From Psilocybe azurescens (lineage: Eukaryota > Basidiomycota > Agaricomycetes > Agaricales > Agrocybaceae), in contig JAJIRX010001046.1 of NCBI GenBank assembly GCA_023853785.1, positions 1 to 64,000 of the forward strand: DNA of 64,000 bases, in the 5' to 3' direction. The first letter of the stretch is position 1. Each line of letters opens with the position of its first letter. This document shows, in pieces, positions 59,656-64,000 of the stretch. The position numbers and the translations under genes were made by a program. Under the pieces are notes generated by a model. That model searched no databases. It saw only the letters and a list, made by a program, of their open reading frames with translations, and was not told where the DNA came from.

Positions 59656-60272
59656 ATGCTTATCAGAACGGCGGTTGTATATATACAGAAATGTAGCAAT
59701 ACAAAGAAGCGAAGAGGTCGTCATATTGGACCGACGTTAGGACCGAAATACTATGTGGTGAGTGGCAGGCTTCTGCGAACAAGAGGAATGCTGTTCATAG
59801 AAAGTGAAATTGAAGTCGAGATCGTATGTGGAGGCTCCGGAGAGGAAGAGACGGGGACAGCTTGGACCAGGATTGAAAATGGGAGTCGTACAATGACACT
59901 TCGTTCAAGGCCACGCGGTCTCCTGTTATACGATGTTCTCTACAAGTCAACATCATTTTGCGTCGCTAAAATAATAGACTCTATGTCAAGTCCAGGCCGT
60001 GCGCTGGGTAGTGGCGGGCGGGCCTTTGAAAGAAATGTGGATGTATACATAGATCGGGATGTCGGTGTATATGCGAATGGTAGAGTGGTGTTACGGCTAC
60101 CGATAGCCTGAGGGATAGGGTTGTATGCGAGCGGGAGAGGAAGTGGGAGTATATCGATGCGGTGCATGTACCGGATTACATCAAGGTGGTCATCCAGAGG
60201 CCGACGAGCAGTGACAATGAGCAGCCTGTGCGCTTGAGTATAGCAGAAGGATATAATGGGCTTGCACAATGA
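59656..60272 (+). pseudogene. Unknown conserved fragment X4
   Basis: This is the copy of X downstream of N3. It reads YYVVSGRLLRTRGMLFIESEIEVEIV, RTMTLRSRPRGLLLYDVLY, RALGSGGRAFERNVDVYIDRD and VYANGRVVLRLPIA. A shifted frame then gives VVCERERKWEYIDAVHVPDYIKVVIQRP and ends with TGA at 60270-60272. Together with X2 it gives the longest view of the family, roughly 200 residues, soluble-looking with no membrane segments. The stretch 59323-59655 before it is intergenic and matches 31602-31990. Confidence 0.5.
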
Positions 60273-60399
60273 GAACGTTCATAGGCGACGAAACTCACAT
60301 TCAAATGTGATCCCAGAACAATACCGTCGTACGACCTGAAAATTGGATGATCGGATCAGCGTTCGAGCCTCGAACACCAGAGAGCATCCCCAAACTTAG

Positions 60400-60930
60400 A
60401 AAGACGTACCGGTTTACATCCTCTTCAACGGCTGCAAACTCAACAGACCCATCACACCGCACCGCCCAATACCTCCCTCGCACACTAAAAAAATCATTTT
60501 GCACGCGCCCGCGTCTACTCCTCCCGCTTCACAATAACCGCATCCTAGTACCTACGCACTGCTGACCGCATGCGCCAGTCTAAACACGAACGTCACAATG
60601 CCACTAGGCTTCTGGGTCTTCATCGCAGTCTTCACGACTTCCAGGTATGTACCCAGGAAGAAAGCGATACTGTATGCAGCAGCGTAAGAAGAGGGGAGGG
60701 GAAAGCGATGAGGGAGGCAGAGGGGAGAGGAATGAGAGATATTTTTGTGGGATATGGATGCGAGTTGGAGTGCGTATTGGAGGTAGTGCTGGTATTGCCT
60801 TTGAAAGATTCCACACGGACACAGTTAAATGTGTATTCGCCAATTGTAGAGCGAATAAATTGACTAACGTTAGCATGATGAAAAGAAATGGAAAAAAGCT
60901 AATGTACCTCCATATCGTGGCTCTTCACCA
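60400..60930 (-). pseudogene. Arginyl-tRNA synthetase copy F (C-terminal fragment)
   Basis: It is homologous to copy C (32815-33320): the EYTFNWDRxKSF-type exon near 60840-60800 and the C-terminal end near 60430. It is cut at about 60930, within the intron/exon boundary that in copy C continues at 33320, by the left end of a KDZ-like element. Confidence 0.7.
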
Positions 60931-62723
60931 GTACTTTACCATCCCCCACACAGTCCATATGGACTCCAGTGGACTCAGTGGACTTGCCTATATACTGAGT
61001 GTAAAAGGAAAACAGAGTCCAGTAGACTCCAGTGGATTCCACTGCACTTTAGTAGATCTTATACTATACAATGAATATGGACTAAAATAACTGTAGTCCA
61101 CTGGAGTCCACTGGAGTCCACTGGACTTGATACAGCAAATAAATTCAATCTTAATATAAATTCAGATTAGTGGAATACAGTATATTAATAATTATTTAAT
61201 ACATTACTACATATCTACATGCGAGGGCCAAGACAAAAGGAAGAAAAAAGCGAATAAATAAAAAATAAAAAAGGGGAGGCAGGAGCAGTACTTTACCATC
61301 GTACGTGTTGTCCGTCAGGTTGTCCGTCGGGTTGTTGGTACCGTGTCTGTCCTTGTCCCTGTTGCAGCCACCATCCCCATCCTCGTCGTTGTTGCAGCCG
61401 CCGTCCGCATCCGCATCCTTGTCCTTGTCCCTGTTGTCCGTGTCTGTCCTTGTCCTTGTCCCTGTTGTCCGTGTCTGTCCTCTGCGTCCCTGTTGTCCGC
61501 GTCCGTCCTCGTCGCTGTCACAGCCACCATCCACGTCCGCATCCTTGTCCTTGTCCCTGTCGTCCCTGTCCATCCCTGTCCTCATCGCTGTTGTGTCTGT
61601 GTCTGTGTCCTCGTTGCTGTTGTGTCTGTGTCTGTGTCCTCGTTGCTGTTGTGTCTGTGTCCACGTCCTCGTTGCTGTTGTGTCTGTGTCCACGTCCTCG
61701 TTGCTGTTGTGTCTGTGTCCACGTCCTCGTTGCTGTTGTGTCTGTGTCCACGTCCCCATCCCTGTCGCGTCTGTGTCCGCGTCCTTGTCCTTGTCCTTGT
61801 CGTCCCCGTCTGTCCTTGTCTGTTTCGCATCTGTGTCCATCCTCGTCCGTTTCGCATCTGTGTCCATCCTTGTCCTTGTCCCTGTTATCCCTGTCCATCC
61901 TTGTCCCTGTTGTCCCTGTCCGTCCTCATCCCTGTCGTGTCCCCGTTCTCGTCCCTGTTGCGTCCCTGTCCTCGTCCTCATCCCTGTTGTCCCTGTCTGT
62001 CCTTGTCCCTGTCACGTCCCTGTCCTTGTCCTTGTCCCTGTCATCCCCATCTGTCCTCATTGCCGGCGCTGCCACTGTCCTTGTCCTCGTAGTAGCCACC
62101 CTTGCCCTTGCCCTTGCCCTTGCCCTTGCCCTTGTCCTTGTCCGGGTCGTCCTCGCCTACGTCTGGGTCTCGCCTACATCCTCGTCCGGGTCCTTGTCGT
62201 TGTCGCGTTTGTGGTCGTCCTCGTCCGGGTCCTCATGGTTGCTGTCATTGTTGTTGGCGTTGGTGTGGCTGACGCGGTTGTCGTCATCCTCTGTCACGTT
62301 GGGTTGGCTGTTGCCTGGCTCCGACCGACGAGGTGGTGGTGGTGGTAGTCAGAAGAAAGGTTGGGGTCGTTCATTTGATGGTTGTCGTGCTGATCAGCCG
62401 ATGCCAGGCATGCGTGCACATCACATGTGCTTGTGAAATTTGACCCGTGGACTGAACAAAATACAAAATTGTATCCATAGGAGGCTTTGCTCCCAAGTGT
62501 ATTTAACTATTGTTTCATTTAATTGTTATTTCATAGAGTTTATTTCCATTGATTTTACTCTTTTATTTTTGCAATTAATATTAATAACTAATGATTATAC
62601 TTTGGATATTGTGTTAATTATTGCATCCAGTAGACTCCAGTGGATTCAACTGGACTGTGCTAATAAATATATTATTTGTTGTTGTTCAGTGAATATTTAA
62701 GCCCCAGTCCAGTGGACTCCAGT
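60931..62723. mobile_element. Second KDZ-like element K2 (probably non-autonomous)
   Basis: The left end GTACTTTACCATCCCCCA resembles the K1 terminus (TACTTTACxxxxCCCCCA) and interrupts ArgRS copy F. Subterminal CCAGTGGACTCCAGTGGA motifs cluster at 60950-61125 and again at 62625-62723. The segment near 62451 matches the interior right part of K1. The core is only a minisatellite; no transposase is present. The right terminus is not visible because LTR 3 begins at 62724. Confidence 0.62.
61320..62200. repeat. TGTCC-rich minisatellite with 29-bp unit and CCCTTG hexamer run
   Basis: The array is built from short TGTCC/TTGTCC/TGTTGTCC words. At 61610-61760 it condenses into about five tandem 29-bp units (TGTTGTGTCTGTGTCC-ACGTCCTCGTTGC). 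At about 62098-62145 there is a run of CCCTTG hexamers. All long open frames here arise from the repeat. Confidence 0.88.
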
Positions 62724-63164
62724 TGTTACAACAAGTCTTTTTCTTTTCTTTTCTCTTTTCTTTTCTTTTCTTTTCCTTTTCTTTGTCATCTTTCACATCA
62801 TTGATACATCATCGTACACTCTGATGAACTTTACTTTCACTTCCATCTTTTATGATACATCTTTTGATGAATGTTTGATCTGTTTCTCTTATTCTTATAT
62901 ACATCTGCTGATGAACATTCAAACTCATTTCAACTCGATCTGTTTCTCCTATTCTTATATATATCTGCTGATGAACATTCGATCTCGTTTCAACTAGCTG
63001 TACAGTTCATAGTATTTATATGAGGGAGCATCTACTGTATTCTTTAGCTAGTTCTTGAGAATCCAACCTGCTTAACCTGCTCAACTCAAACTTGAACTTG
63101 TTCTTGTACAACAATTGGTGGTTAGATTACGCACACTGTGTGACTCTAACTTGAAATCGTAACA
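62724..63164. mobile_element. LTR 3 (441 bp), related to LTR 1 and 2
   Basis: It starts TGTTACAA and ends CGTAACA. It shares TTTAGCTAGTTCTTGAGAATCCAA with the other LTRs and contains a TTTTC-rich 5' part and two copies of a 60-bp repeat (GATCTGTTTCTC..GCTGATGAACATTC). The flanks CCAGT and CCCTC do not match, so either the TSD has decayed or this is one end of a rearranged element. Confidence 0.72.
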
Positions 63165-63380
63165 CCCTCAGGATGGACGAAATTTGAAGCAGAGGTATAT
63201 TGCGACCTCTTAGTTGATGGTACTGGTGTCAAAGTTCCATGTTATAGCGACATTCCACCTGTATATAGTGACTCAATAATCATCGAGCTGTTTTTAATGA
63301 ACTACCAAACTATCTTTTAAGGTCAAGGCTCCAAGCTCTGTGCAGCCGGTGATGTAAAGAGGTAGTCCAAGGCGCACCAA

Positions 63381-64000
63381 ATGGCTGATGCTAACGAAAT
63401 CAGTCAGAGGCTAGCACATGAGCGAGCATTCTGCTCTGAAATTTCCGATCCTAGTCATGATGTTTTTCAACGGACAGCTGCGTGTATTACTGCTTTGCAA
63501 AAAGTAGGGTGTCGAGCACCAAAACTTGAAGAAATCATTTTAAACACAGCAGAACACCAAGCATATGCAGCTCTTCTAGCGCACCAAGCTGACCTTAGTT
63601 GTGGGTATGTTCCTGCAGAAGAGCACTGTGAAGGTCGTATCATACTGGAATTTGATCAGTCTGAGAAACCTTTCATCAGGTGTGTCTTCATTTGACTTCA
63701 ATCTTAACTTTCCAATTTACTAAATAATCATGAATCATGTCATCGTTAGGTGTGAGCACTACAATAGACGAGGAAACTGCAATCACTTGATTTCATACAT
63801 TGATGATGGCTACGATATTGACTATCTGGATGCCTATTTTAATGAAGATTTTGTGAGCTTGATCGAATTGAGGAGGCTGTTAGTAGATTGGGCTATGGCC
63901 CACTTGCTGAATGCTCGACGATTGCAAATTTTACGTCTCAAAGAAAATATTGTCGTATGTTCATTCAAACTGTACAACTTTATTCAGGAAGGTTATACTA
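63381..64000 (+). CDS. Conserved Agaricomycete hypothetical protein, 5' part, runs off window
   Basis: It starts MADANEISQRLAHERAFCSEI. Exon 1 ends at 63679 (..SEKPFI) and a 70-nt intron (63680-63749, gtgtgt..ttag) leads in frame to CEHYNRRGNCNHLISYIDDGYDIDYLDAYFNED. The plausible continuation IEEAVSRLGYGPLAECSTIANFTSQRKYC lies one base out of frame. Adding a T to the TTTT run at about 63848 would join them. I recall similar CEHY..NHLIxY..DGYDLxYLEAxF proteins from other mushroom genomes, with no known role. It is truncated by the window end. Confidence 0.65.

Noticed and set aside
61305..62436. Several overlapping open frames of 250-350 codons on both strands
   Set aside because: All lie in the TGTCC-rich minisatellite; three frames are open simultaneously, which is a repeat artefact.

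Overview
The window looks like a gene-poor, transposon-rich accessory region of a mushroom-forming basidiomycete (Agaricomycetes). The evidence is short introns of about 50-70 nt with GT..AG ends, a KDZ-superfamily transposase with CxC-type cysteine clusters, several NACHT-domain NLR-like genes of the Agaricomycete type, and a fungal PIN-like (auxin efflux carrier family) gene. No species can be named from sequence alone.

Layout. 1-2.4 kb: 3' part of a KDZ DNA transposon (K0). 2.5-2.9 kb: a solo LTR with a perfect 5-bp target-site duplication (TSD). 5.0-8.4 kb: NACHT gene N1 (minus). 11.5-12.85 kb: a spliced hypothetical gene with an Asn/Thr-rich N-terminus. 15.0-16.25 kb: decayed arginyl-tRNA synthetase (ArgRS) copy A. 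16.5-18.2 kb: HNH-like fungal gene. 18.3-18.8 kb: MITE-like inverted-repeat element. 19.2-22.5 kb: decayed PIN-like copy, an unknown fragment 'X', and ArgRS copy B. 22.6-28.1 kb: repeat segment split by a decayed hAT element (itself holding a second solo LTR) and by a 554-bp mariner-type MITE. 28.2-34.0 kb: NACHT N2, X, ArgRS C. 34.8-37.3 kb: NACHT relic, X, ArgRS D. 38.8-41.6 kb: truncated NACHT N4 abutting an inverted PIN-like fragment. 43.2-46.7 kb: PIN-like copy and ArgRS E. 47.1-60.9 kb: the same repeat segment, NACHT N3 (split by a complete 7.8-kb KDZ element, K1), X, ArgRS F. 60.9-63.2 kb: a second KDZ-like element with a large minisatellite, and a related LTR. 63.4 kb to the edge: start of a conserved hypothetical gene.

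The main architecture is serial segmental duplication of a block of the form ArgRS - repeat - NACHT - X - ArgRS. Independent insertions of KDZ, hAT, mariner-type and LTR elements follow, and several can be defined exactly because a sister block still shows the empty site. Nearly all ArgRS, PIN-like and X copies are broken and still contain introns, so they arose by DNA-level duplication rather than retroposition.

A recurring pattern matters for interpretation. Many reading-frame breaks are single-base length changes in short homopolymer runs, including in genes with no other sign of decay and between the two nearly identical KDZ copies. Some apparent pseudogenes may therefore be sequencing or assembly artefacts. 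Exon boundaries are read by eye and are approximate unless stated.
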